Positions 15,627-24,728 of a stretch of 64,000 nt of DNA are shown here, piece by piece. Position numbers and translations under genes: made by a program. Source of the stretch: Bacteroidota bacterium (GTDB lineage: Bacteria; Bacteroidota; Bacteroidia; Bacteroidales; JAADJA01). The stretch lies in NCBI GenBank assembly GCA_020444515.1, contig JAHLKX010000001.1, forward strand, positions 310,001 to 374,000. Reading direction: 5' to 3'. Each line of letters starts with the position of its first letter. Within the stretch, counting starts at the first letter, position 1. The notes under the pieces were generated by a model. It did no database searches, was not told where the DNA came from, and saw only the letters and a list, made by a program, of their open reading frames with translations.

Positions 15627-18209
15627 TTATTTTTCTATTCCTAATTGCCGCAACGTTTCCTGGATCTTGTTTTCGTAATCTTGTTCGGACATCTGGCCGT
15701 CGGAGGCGGAGATGTCGAGCTTGAGCGATTTGTAGTGATGTTGCAGTAGATTGAGCATCCGGGCTATGTCTGACGATTTTCCATGTGGTAAATCGAAGGA
15801 TAAAGATACTGTTTTTTTGAAAGTTTCGGTGGGTGTACCTTCTGTCTCTTCTCCCTTATCTTCACCTTCTACAGATGTATCTTCACCACCATCCTTTACA
15901 TCAGGGCTGTGTTCTCCTCTTGGACCACCTTCATCTATATTTACTGTTGGCTTATTTTCTTCGATTTGCTTTCTACAAATATCGCCCTTGATAATGATTT
16001 GGTCGCCGTAAATTAATTCGGGTATGTGTACTTCAAAATGTTTGCATACTGGTTTATCTCCATCTAAACGACCTAAACCAAATATTCCTTCTTTTACACC
16101 TTCCTGAATTGAATTGTGTAATACTATTTCACTGGCATAGCGGATTTCGCCTACAGTTGACAAAGAAGTACGGTAAATATTGTCTATTTCTACGTAGTCG
16201 TTCTTAGTTAGGTATTTTGTGTTGAGGGCTATGGGGCTGATCTTTGACAGAATCTTTTTGTCTGAAATTAAATGTTCATAGATTTCATCATCGAGTTTGG
16301 TACGGGATGACGTCTGGATTCCGATGTCAAATTCAACAAAACCTGTTTTATCTGGTATTTGCACCACACGATAGGCATTTCTTACACTGCCCGGAAGTTT
16401 TTGACGGGTATCATTCAATGAATTTTCAACCTGACGCATTTGGGTAAGTGATAATTTAATGGTATTGTCGTGTGAAATATTCTCCCATGCCAGGTACTCT
16501 TTGATCAGGTTTTCAAGTTTGTATTTCTCAGTTGAAATGGGAGTTAAGAAGAAAACTGTATTTCGATTGACACGAGGTGTTGATCCTTTCTTCTCAAGGT
16601 ATTCCTTGAGTTGTGCATTCTTTTTATCGTGGAAAATGACCAGTTTGAAACCTTCTCCATCAGGGATGTCACCGGTGCTGTTGAATGAAAAATAGGTTTT
16701 CAGTTTGGTATTTGCTAAGTTGGACCGGAACAGGTTTTCTAAATTTTCACTTACCTTACCCTCCTTGATATTTTCCATTTTGGTAATCAGGATCATGTTG
16801 AGGTTGGGTTCGTTGGTATAATAATATTTACCCGCCTCATACCTCATGTAAAATAGTTTCTTGTTGAGGGAATCAAGGATATCGGTAATGGTGCTGGCCG
16901 TATGATCGTAAACAGTTGCTATTCGCTTGGCTTCCTGGGTGGTTATGCCTCGTTCTATACCTCCTGAAAAGGAATACATGAATATTGCAGTTGCTGTTCT
17001 CGTTCCCAATTGCAACCCTTTATAAGAATCACCAGAACCATGATTTACTTTGCTTGCGCCAGAATTGACTCCAGAAATGTCCTGATCGATGATGGTGTTG
17101 TATTCGTCGCCAATGTGTTTGGTTAAATCGTTACGGATAGCAGGTACACTTAAATCGAAATCAGCTAAGGAGATGTAAGGAATATTTTTGTCTTTCACGG
17201 CACTAACAACCAAAGCCAATAACCGTAATACTCCCCGTGTACGTTGGAAATTCGGGAAGCTACCCCAGCGATGGTAGAGTGCATCAATTACCTCGGGCAT
17301 AAAAGGATAGGAATCTTCAAAGGATTTTTTATACTCGGAAGATTCAACGTCTGTTGGGAGAATTGAATTTTTTACCGCATAGTCGACAAACATCCTCACC
17401 ACTTTTTTGGCTTCCTTTTCATCAATGTTTGAGAACAGCCTTCTGCGAATGATCATGGCGACCTCTTCATCTTTGATGGGAACCCGGGCAATGTCGCGGC
17501 GACCTGTTACATCCTGCAATTGCTGGATGATCTCCATCCCTCTTTGTGTTTTGTCGTTGGGATTGCTTGGAGTGGTTGTGAATACAAAGCTGCAATTTCC
17601 AATTGAACTGACTTCATCCGCAAGTGATTTGATAAAATCGATTACAACGGTCGTAAAATTATAATCGAGTTCACGGGAGATCAATTCACACTTATTGAGA
17701 TAAGGGATCATTTCGTCCATTAAAATCATCACCGGCCCATGAGCATCCAATAAATTTCTGATCTGCTCGCCACCCGGCGGAACATAGCCTTTAAACTTAT
17801 CGAGCTTGCCGGTTGCCTGCTGTTCGATCATTCCCCAGGGCGTTTCAAAATCGTTTAAGGTAGAGCCGGTATTCAGTTTTTCACCAACGATAACAACTGG
17901 TTTAGCCTTCCATTCTTTGGCTTTGTGATAGAGGGCAATGAGTGTATGGGTCTTTCCACCTCCAAATGGTGTTTTTAAATGAAGGACGGGGTCACCTCCT
18001 TTGCTTTTTAGTCTTTTTTCGACAATATCAAGGAGTTTGTTGAGTTCATCGGTGAAATAGGTTTTGGTAAAAAACTCGTCCTTGTCGCTGTAATCTTTAG
18101 GGGCTCTACCTTTAAGAACTTCCCATAAATCGGCAGCATAAATGTCGAGGGTAAATCTGCCTTCCTGAATGTCACGATGAGGTGTTGCTATGGTGTGGAA
18201 TGCTTTCAT
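15627..18209 (-). CDS. DUF499 AAA+ ATPase of an Hma-like defence operon
   Basis: 860 residues. Walker A TPFGGGKTHT at 80-89 and Walker B MILMDE at 161-166, with the N-terminal block EGRFTLDIYAADLWEVLKG typical of DUF499 ATPases. A central region of several hundred residues is followed by an acidic low-complexity linker (about 760-800, Glu/Gly/Asp-rich) and a C-terminal helical tail (SSDIARMLNLLQHHYKSLKLDI). DUF499 ATPases occur with DUF1156 methylases and large helicases. This trio was named Hma (helicase, methylase, ATPase) in the PADLOC survey of defence systems, as I recall. It is third in the operon, 77 bp after the methylase with a hairpin repeat between them. Confidence 0.8.
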   Translation of the reverse strand: MKAFHTIATPHRDIQEGRFTLDIYAADLWEVLKGRAPKDYSDKDEFFTKTYFTDELNKLLDIVEKRLKSKGGDPVLHLKTPFGGGKTHTLIALYHKAKEWKAKPVVIVGEKLNTGSTLNDFETPWGMIEQQATGKLDKFKGYVPPGGEQIRNLLDAHGPVMILMDEMIPYLNKCELISRELDYNFTTVVIDFIKSLADEVSSIGNCSFVFTTTPSNPNDKTQRGMEIIQQLQDVTGRRDIARVPIKDEEVAMIIRRRLFSNIDEKEAKKVVRMFVDYAVKNSILPTDVESSEYKKSFEDSYPFMPEVIDALYHRWGSFPNFQRTRGVLRLLALVVSAVKDKNIPYISLADFDLSVPAIRNDLTKHIGDEYNTIIDQDISGVNSGASKVNHGSGDSYKGLQLGTRTATAIFMYSFSGGIERGITTQEAKRIATVYDHTASTITDILDSLNKKLFYMRYEAGKYYYTNEPNLNMILITKMENIKEGKVSENLENLFRSNLANTKLKTYFSFNSTGDIPDGEGFKLVIFHDKKNAQLKEYLEKKGSTPRVNRNTVFFLTPISTEKYKLENLIKEYLAWENISHDNTIKLSLTQMRQVENSLNDTRQKLPGSVRNAYRVVQIPDKTGFVEFDIGIQTSSRTKLDDEIYEHLISDKKILSKISPIALNTKYLTKNDYVEIDNIYRTSLSTVGEIRYASEIVLHNSIQEGVKEGIFGLGRLDGDKPVCKHFEVHIPELIYGDQIIIKGDICRKQIEENKPTVNIDEGGPRGEHSPDVKDGGEDTSVEGEDKGEETEGTPTETFKKTVSLSFDLPHGKSSDIARMLNLLQHHYKSLKLDISASDGQMSEQDYENKIQETLRQLGIEK

Positions 18210-18245
18210 ATAATCTTGTATCTTTTATTTAAATGGGGTAATTAC

Positions 18246-18286
18246 ACACCCCTGACGCTTCGCGTCTTTCCCCTCTCAAGAGGGGA
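18246..18286. repeat. Composite hairpin repeat between methylase and ATPase genes
   Basis: CACCCCTGACGCTTCGCGTC (inner palindrome GACGCTTCGCGTC) followed by TTTCCCCTCTCAAGAGGGGA. It occupies the intercistronic gap of the defence operon and could modulate read-through. Confidence 0.75.
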
Positions 18287-21094
18287 TTAAAAACCTAAAT
18301 CCAATTGTTTCGTTATGTTGACTTTTGTATTTGCTACTTCTGTTTTAATTCTTTCCTTGGCTCCAAGGAAACTGTCGATCAATCTTTTTTCTTTGCTATC
18401 GGGAGTTAGTTTGGCCAGGGATTCGGATACTGCCTGGGCTACCCTATAAAATGCTTCTGTTTTGCCATATCCTGTGTTGGCGAGTAGCTGATTTACCTGC
18501 GGACGCTTATCTTTTTCCCAAAGCAATAAAGTCATGTGAAGCACATCGATCAGTTCTGTTGTTTTTTCGAGTGAATCCAATTTCCTCATTGTCGGACCCA
18601 ATACCCTGACAAATTCCTTTTCCTTTTTTATAAAACCAGTATGGGTAAAGTGGTAATCCAAATCAATACCCACACTGCGTGCAATTTTGTTAGCTTCATC
18701 ATATATGGCTTTTGCTTCACCAAAACTAAATCTCCATAATACATAAAAGCGAGTAAGGTCATTGATCTCACCCGAAAAACCATTGTGCAAAATCTGACGG
18801 GCTGTATAATCCATCACAATTTCACGGACATCATCCAGCATTTTATCTGCTCGAATGATTGTTCCATCATAATCCATAACTTTTTCATACTTCCCAAATA
18901 CTTCAATCGCAAAACCAATTCCTGCAATAAAAAAATCTGCGCCAATTATGCCTTCATTCCAAATATAATCTAATTTTTTATTAAGATAACTTTTTAATTC
19001 TTGTTTAACATCTTCATAAAAAGTTGTTTTAGATTTTTCAATTTTTCTAGTAATAATGTAAATAGAGGAAGATAAAGTAGCGGAATCATTTGCTCGCAAA
19101 CGAGTTTGTAATTCTGTATTTAAAGGCCAACTTGCGCTAATTACCAAACCACAATCCAACAAAGCATTAACAACAGACTCCCATCCATCTGTAGATTTAT
19201 GTGCGTAAACAATTACAGCGATACCATTGGGTTTAAGTGTACGATAAATTTCTTGAAATGCAATTTTTAAAGACTCTTCAAATATTTTTTTTGTTTTTAA
19301 AGTAGGTATTGAAGTAATTGCATCCCTTTTAGGCAGACCCCTAAGCAAAGGTTCATCTGCAATTATTTCTTGGATTTTTGGCGATAAAGGTGTGGTGAAT
19401 AGCTCAGGAAAGAGATTATTTGTACTTCTTTTTAACCAGACATAGAAATAATCGGATAAATTTGAGTATGGTATATTGTCATAATATGGTGGATCGGTAA
19501 TAATTATGTCAAAAAAATTGTTTGGGTGATTCAAGCTAGTGGCAGAAGAAACAGAACAAATAGGAACATTTTCTTTACTAATATGTGATGTTGATTTAGA
19601 ACAAGCATCTATTGCCAATAATACCCACTGCATTGCAGAAAGCCAATCACCATTCATTCCACTAAAAGGATTTAGCTCAACATAGTCCCATGACATTGAA
19701 AATGCTTGTCGTCCAAAAACATGCTCAATTTTTTCACCTATTTTATGATAATTTACAAGATTTGAGTTTTTGTCAACCAACCTATCCATCATTAAAGAAA
19801 GATAACTGATTATAGCTTTAGCATAATCTGGTTTATGACCATCAAGAATAATTTGATCATAGATATTTATTATCTTTTCGAGAAATGTAATATTTGCAAG
19901 TTTTTGTCGCTCATTAAAAAGATCACCAAATTTTGTCATACCATACAGAACTACTGGTGTGAAATTATATAAAGGTGCACCATGAACATATGCTTTACTT
20001 GTGGGTGTTTGAATTATTTCATCTGGAACAGGGTCAAAACCTAAATTATCATATAAATTTTGTCTTTTAGAAATCAAATATTTAGTACTATCATCAAACC
20101 TTTCGATATCTTCTTTATTAGGAATACGATAATATTTACCAGATGTATTATCATTCTGTTCAATTACTGCGACCATTCTTTCTCCAGCTAATCCTTTTCT
20201 GAAAATTTCTTTTAATCGGACCGCATCTAAAACACTTCTACAATCAGGATTTGGACATGTTGTAATCGCTTGCGAAATCGTACCCTTTTCAGGATCAAAA
20301 TCTTTCGGAATCGGCTCATGACCTTCTCCGACAATTTTAAATTGAATAGTATTATTATGCAAATATGGGAATAAGGAAATTTTTTTAAGTGGTTTTTTTG
20401 ATAGCCACCAATTTGGAGTTAAAGGTATTTCAATACCGCAATCATGATTGGCGCATTTGATAGTTCGCATCCAATAAAAACCAATAGGTTTTATATTATT
20501 ATTTTTGTGATAAAGAAAATATTTTCCGATGTCCGATTTAGCAAGCTCCAATACTTTTAATGCATAATGTTTGACATCTGCAAGTAAGGGATTAACCTTT
20601 GTTATGGTTTTAAAATTATTTAATTCTATTTCTCTTTCAATTAGTTTTCCATATAAAGTGGGATATTCTAAAATACACTTTTGAATGAATATTGCAACTG
20701 GATTATAATCAGATGTAAAAGATTTTAAGCCAATAGCAGCACTTTCAAGTGGTATGGAACCTCCGCCAGAGAATGGATCAAGAAATTTTAATCCAATTTT
20801 ATTTTGTTTTTGAAGTATTTCCTCAACTTGTAAGATCAAATCTTTATCATTTAAATTTTCCCACTTTGATGCAGCAATTATGAGATCACGATACTTAACA
20901 TATTCACCATTATTCTTTGGAGCATCAAGTAAAGATGCAAGCACAATGGCTCTGGAAACGGTTAATGGTTTACGTGACCACCATAAATGAATAGTTGAAA
21001 TATGACCATGCCGAATGCTTTTTTCTTTAGCACCCCCAGCACTAATTTCTTTCACAGGGAAAAATTCTTCAATGAATCGTTTTGTGTATTCCAT
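18287..21094 (-). CDS. DUF1156-type adenine-specific DNA methylase
   Basis: 935 residues. The DUF1156 N-terminus is clear: HISTIHLWWSRKPLTVSRA at about 31-49, followed by the AdoMet-binding motif LDPFSGGGSIPLESAAIGL at 105-123. Zinc-ribbon-like Cys pairs occur mid-protein (CANHDCG; CPNPDCRSVLD). The catalytic motif DPPYYDN lies near residue 533. It probably methylates adenine in host DNA for self/non-self marking. It lies between the helicase and the ATPase, with a hairpin repeat on each side. The central coding part looks more AT-rich than both ends, suggesting a recombinational mosaic. Confidence 0.85.
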   Translation of the reverse strand: MEYTKRFIEEFFPVKEISAGGAKEKSIRHGHISTIHLWWSRKPLTVSRAIVLASLLDAPKNNGEYVKYRDLIIAASKWENLNDKDLILQVEEILQKQNKIGLKFLDPFSGGGSIPLESAAIGLKSFTSDYNPVAIFIQKCILEYPTLYGKLIEREIELNNFKTITKVNPLLADVKHYALKVLELAKSDIGKYFLYHKNNNIKPIGFYWMRTIKCANHDCGIEIPLTPNWWLSKKPLKKISLFPYLHNNTIQFKIVGEGHEPIPKDFDPEKGTISQAITTCPNPDCRSVLDAVRLKEIFRKGLAGERMVAVIEQNDNTSGKYYRIPNKEDIERFDDSTKYLISKRQNLYDNLGFDPVPDEIIQTPTSKAYVHGAPLYNFTPVVLYGMTKFGDLFNERQKLANITFLEKIINIYDQIILDGHKPDYAKAIISYLSLMMDRLVDKNSNLVNYHKIGEKIEHVFGRQAFSMSWDYVELNPFSGMNGDWLSAMQWVLLAIDACSKSTSHISKENVPICSVSSATSLNHPNNFFDIIITDPPYYDNIPYSNLSDYFYVWLKRSTNNLFPELFTTPLSPKIQEIIADEPLLRGLPKRDAITSIPTLKTKKIFEESLKIAFQEIYRTLKPNGIAVIVYAHKSTDGWESVVNALLDCGLVISASWPLNTELQTRLRANDSATLSSSIYIITRKIEKSKTTFYEDVKQELKSYLNKKLDYIWNEGIIGADFFIAGIGFAIEVFGKYEKVMDYDGTIIRADKMLDDVREIVMDYTARQILHNGFSGEINDLTRFYVLWRFSFGEAKAIYDEANKIARSVGIDLDYHFTHTGFIKKEKEFVRVLGPTMRKLDSLEKTTELIDVLHMTLLLWEKDKRPQVNQLLANTGYGKTEAFYRVAQAVSESLAKLTPDSKEKRLIDSFLGAKERIKTEVANTKVNITKQLDLGF

Positions 21095-21095
21095 A

Positions 21096-21127
21096 AACCC
21101 CCCTCAGTCCCCCCTAAAAAGGGGAAG
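21096..21127. repeat. Hairpin repeat between helicase and methylase genes
   Basis: ACCCCCCTCAG then TCCCCCCTAAAAAGGGGAAG, the single-hairpin form of the island family, within the 47-bp gap of the defence operon. Confidence 0.75.
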
Positions 21128-21141
21128 ATGCACTCAAATAA

Positions 21142-24100
21142 TTAAACTTTTGTTCCTTTGTCTGTTATTTCTTTTTTGTCGATCATGAAGCGAACGACTT
21201 CTTTTTTTTCTGTTGCTTCGAGGCTTTCTGCGGGATTGTTGATGATGGTGAGGTATGGATTACTATTGGCATTATAAACAACATACAAGTAATATTCATC
21301 ACCATAACGGCGTGCCTTGAACATTTCGTTGGTGGTGAGAATGATGCTTCCTTCAACGGCACGTGCTTTTACTTCAATCCGTCTTTTTTTGCCTTCTCCA
21401 TCCTCGGATAAAACATCGTAACCCACATTTTTAGCCGATACATCCAACGGGTTCCTGCCTTTTTCCAGTTCGTAATCCATGGCCAATTTCATTCCAATTA
21501 GTTCTACCTCTTTATCGGATTTCATTGCAACATCACCGGTTGGCGGTGGAATCACCCTTATAGCCCCTATAAACCTCGGATATTCTATTGATAAATTGCG
21601 TTCTTTTTCAATGTTTAAAATCAGGTCGGTTTTTGCTCTTTCATACACCTGCTGCTGGTCCTTTTTATTCCTCATCACCAGGTCGACATTATCACCTGCA
21701 TTTTTACGATCCTCCAATGAAATTAGATCATTGTCGATATTGAGAATCAAATCGTCCAGGGACCTGATGCCATAGCGCTGCTTGATCTCTGCCTGGCGAT
21801 TTCTTTCTTCGAGTAATTCGTTCTTGTAATTTTCGAGGTTGTTCAGGATCAATGGGATGGCTTTGGATTTTAGAGGCTCGATGTCTTCGTTATCCAGCGA
21901 ACCTTTTTTACTGAATGATAAATCCCATATCAAAGAGGGATTGAACTCGGTGAATGTTCCGGATGCTTCATCCGCATAATAAGAAAACAATCGTTTGCCT
22001 GTAACATCGCCTTTGCCATCTTTGATCGCCCCTTCATAGTAGAGGATCGTACCATTGAGGTTGTTTTCAGGATCAACGAATACTGCCCCTTTTTTAATCT
22101 CGCCCAGCAGTTTGTTTTCAATCCACTGCATCAGGGATTCAAACAAAGGATGGCCAAAGGATAAAAATTCGGCGTCCTGTTCCTTAAAGGCAGCATCTTT
22201 ATCGAAAGTTACCTTTCGATAGTGCTGCAGCAATGAACCAAATTTCTTTTTAAAGTCAGATGACTGGGCAATTGATTTTAATTCAAAAGGTATTTTGTCG
22301 ATGTTGTAAAAATGATCTTTACGTGTGCTAAAGGAACCTCCCAGTTTCTCAAAAGCACGGATGAAAAAAGATTCGGTATATTCAGGGATCAGCCGATATT
22401 CACGGGCCTTTTCGTTGAGTTCATTGATCCTGGTATAATCGATATAACGGGTGGCCAGGGTATCGCCCAGATTGTCTTTAATTTGCTGAATATACTTTTC
22501 ATCAACTTTAATATCTATTTCTTCGAGAATGTCATGGATGTCCCTTGCATCGAGTGAAGCTTCAACCAAAAGCTGCGAAAGATTTTTACCATAAAGGATT
22601 TCACTGATCACATCGAAAACTTTATCACCCAGTGCATTTCTGATTTCATCCAGTTTCTCCATTAACCTATGCAAGACGGATCCTTCGCGGGTATCTTCGG
22701 CAACGAGGTTGAAAATGAACACTTCCCTTGTCTGACCATACCGATGGATGCGCCCCATGCGTTGTTCAAGGCGGTTTGGATTCCAGGGAAGGTCGTAGTT
22801 GATCATCAGGTTGCAGAACTGTAGATTGATACCTTCTCCGGCAGCCTCGGTGGCAATGAGCACCCTTGCTTTGTCGTTTTTGAATTTTTTCTCGGCCTCA
22901 ATCCTTTCTTCAAGCCTCATTCCCCCATGGATTGTTAGTGTTGAATAACCCCAAAACTTAATTCTTTTTTCAAGGTAGTCGAGTGTGTCTTTTGCTTCGG
23001 TGAAGATGATAATCTGAGCGTCTTCATGCGTTTTATCCAGTTTCTCCAGGGTGGCTTTTAATTCCTTTAATTTGATCTCTTCTTCGTTATCAATGATTTT
23101 CTTAGCATCGATGATCAACTCCTTCAGGGTGTCAATTTCCTTTTCGAGTTCCTGGCGATTTTCGGAAGCACTGAGGGCAATCAGTTTTTCTTCCTCTTCC
23201 CAGCGATCTTCTTCGTCGAGGTCATCTATTTCGTCGAAATCAAAATCCCTTACCCGTTGGCTGGTATAGGTGTCGATGGAATTGAGGAGGTCTTCCAGTT
23301 TTTTCTTTCTTCGTTCCAATGACCGCCACAATGCATATATACTGGAGGCAAACCTTCGCTGAAGGATCACCAGGGCAAAAGCAACATTTCTTTTTTTATC
23401 ACGTTGCAGTGCTTTGTTAAATTGAGTAGTTACATACTCTGACAGCTTATTATAGAGCAATGCCTCATTGTGCGAATTTCTCCCAAGGTTAAAGGAAAGC
23501 GTTGTTACAGTGCGAGGGAGGAAAATGGGTTTTCCATCAAAATCCTTCAGGTCCTCTTTAATCCTTCTGACAAAAAGGGGGTTTTCATTATTCCTGATTG
23601 AATCTTCGAGTAATTGATTGGTAGCAAAAAAACCTTTTTCCAATAAATCGAGGAATAGCCTAAAGTTTTCTGGATCACCCTTGTGGGGGGTAGCTGTCAG
23701 GAAAAGCAAATGCTCGGTAATATCCGAAAGCGTTTCTCCTAACCTGTACCGTTTGCTTTTCTGGATTTTGTTGCCGTATTGATAGGCGCTCAATTTATGT
23801 GCCTCGTCAACAATAATCAAGTCAAAACGGGAGGCATTCAATGTTTGGATAATTTCATCCTGCTTGGCGAAGTCAATAGATGTTATTATCTGGTTTTCAC
23901 GTTGCCAGGTATTTTCACCGTAAAAAGCATCCATCATACCCCGGTCGTTGATGATGAAGGTTTCCTCGAAACGTTCTTTCAATTCACGGCGCCATTGATC
24001 TTTTAAATGACCAGGAGTCACAATCAGAATACGGTTTACCAGGTTGCGTAACTTGAGCTCCTTGATGATCAGGCCAGCCATGATGGTTTTTCCTGCGCCG

Positions 24101-24480
24101 GGATCATCCGCAATTAAAAAACGAATGCGAGGCTTTTTGAGGACAATGCCATAAACTGCATCAATCTGGTGGGGCAACGGATCAACCTTTGAAGTGTTGA
24201 TGGCCAGCAGGGGATCATATTCAGCGATGAACCGATATCTGGTACATTCAAGGGCCAGAAATACATCCAGGGGATCAGCGGAGAAGTCTAACTCAACCTT
24301 TGATACCTGAATTTGCTTGTATTCATCGAAGTTGAATATCTGATCGATTTTGGAGTACGGTGGATTTATAAAAGTACCCAGGATACGGATGTATCCACCG
24401 CCCAGGTCTTCGATTAGATCGACCTTAAGGGGCGTGTTCCATTTGGGTCCGGAAACCACATCACCTTTCGAAATCTGCAT
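21142..24480 (-). CDS. SNF2-like helicase with C-terminal DUF3883 nuclease-fold domain
   Basis: 1112 residues. After a beta N-terminal domain, the helicase core has LPHQIDAVYG (Q-like), Walker A DDPGAGKT with Lys131, DEAH at 225-228, LFLTATPHKG (motif III) and, in the second RecA lobe, TIHGGM, LIATEAAGEGINLQ and QRMGRIHRYGQ (motif VI). The last about 130 residues are a DUF3883 domain (NPLDVSAKNVGYDVLS ... RRIEVKAR) with the Asp and Glu-X-Lys arrangement of PD-(D/E)XK folds. As first gene of the trio it is the likely translocase/nuclease arm of the Hma-like defence system. All core motifs are intact. Confidence 0.85.
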   Translation of the reverse strand: MQISKGDVVSGPKWNTPLKVDLIEDLGGGYIRILGTFINPPYSKIDQIFNFDEYKQIQVSKVELDFSADPLDVFLALECTRYRFIAEYDPLLAINTSKVDPLPHQIDAVYGIVLKKPRIRFLIADDPGAGKTIMAGLIIKELKLRNLVNRILIVTPGHLKDQWRRELKERFEETFIINDRGMMDAFYGENTWQRENQIITSIDFAKQDEIIQTLNASRFDLIIVDEAHKLSAYQYGNKIQKSKRYRLGETLSDITEHLLFLTATPHKGDPENFRLFLDLLEKGFFATNQLLEDSIRNNENPLFVRRIKEDLKDFDGKPIFLPRTVTTLSFNLGRNSHNEALLYNKLSEYVTTQFNKALQRDKKRNVAFALVILQRRFASSIYALWRSLERRKKKLEDLLNSIDTYTSQRVRDFDFDEIDDLDEEDRWEEEEKLIALSASENRQELEKEIDTLKELIIDAKKIIDNEEEIKLKELKATLEKLDKTHEDAQIIIFTEAKDTLDYLEKRIKFWGYSTLTIHGGMRLEERIEAEKKFKNDKARVLIATEAAGEGINLQFCNLMINYDLPWNPNRLEQRMGRIHRYGQTREVFIFNLVAEDTREGSVLHRLMEKLDEIRNALGDKVFDVISEILYGKNLSQLLVEASLDARDIHDILEEIDIKVDEKYIQQIKDNLGDTLATRYIDYTRINELNEKAREYRLIPEYTESFFIRAFEKLGGSFSTRKDHFYNIDKIPFELKSIAQSSDFKKKFGSLLQHYRKVTFDKDAAFKEQDAEFLSFGHPLFESLMQWIENKLLGEIKKGAVFVDPENNLNGTILYYEGAIKDGKGDVTGKRLFSYYADEASGTFTEFNPSLIWDLSFSKKGSLDNEDIEPLKSKAIPLILNNLENYKNELLEERNRQAEIKQRYGIRSLDDLILNIDNDLISLEDRKNAGDNVDLVMRNKKDQQQVYERAKTDLILNIEKERNLSIEYPRFIGAIRVIPPPTGDVAMKSDKEVELIGMKLAMDYELEKGRNPLDVSAKNVGYDVLSEDGEGKKRRIEVKARAVEGSIILTTNEMFKARRYGDEYYLYVVYNANSNPYLTIINNPAESLEATEKKEVVRFMIDKKEITDKGTKV

Positions 24481-24590
24481 CGGTTACAATGTTACATAGC
24501 AAAGAGAGGCAAATTTAAGCAATGAAAAGCAAGGAGGAGGGTAAGGTGGGTTATTTTTTTGAAAATTTTTGGGGGAAGTTACGAACATTT

Positions 24591-24630
24591 ACCCCTCTGC
24601 CCTACGGGCATCTCCCCTGAAGGGGCGAGA
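24591..24630. repeat. Composite hairpin repeat upstream of the helicase gene
   Basis: ACCCCTCTG, inner palindrome CCCTACGGG, then CATCTCCCCTGAAGGGGCGAGA. It lies in the gap that should carry the defence-operon promoter. Confidence 0.75.
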
Positions 24631-24641
24631 TTTACTCAAAA

Positions 24642-24686
24642 GCACGAGTGACGCTAACGCTCAATTCCTTGCTGGAACACTCGTGC
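24642..24686. repeat. GCACGAGTG inverted repeat
   Basis: GCACGAGTG (24642-24650) and CACTCGTGC (24678-24686) form a perfect nine-base stem around ACGCTAACGCT. It is a second type of dispersed hairpin next to the first one, or the terminator-like boundary after the rightmost defence gene. Confidence 0.65.
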
Positions 24687-24728
24687 CAGTAGGAAATATA
24701 CAATAGATGGCAAAATCAAATCAATTAA

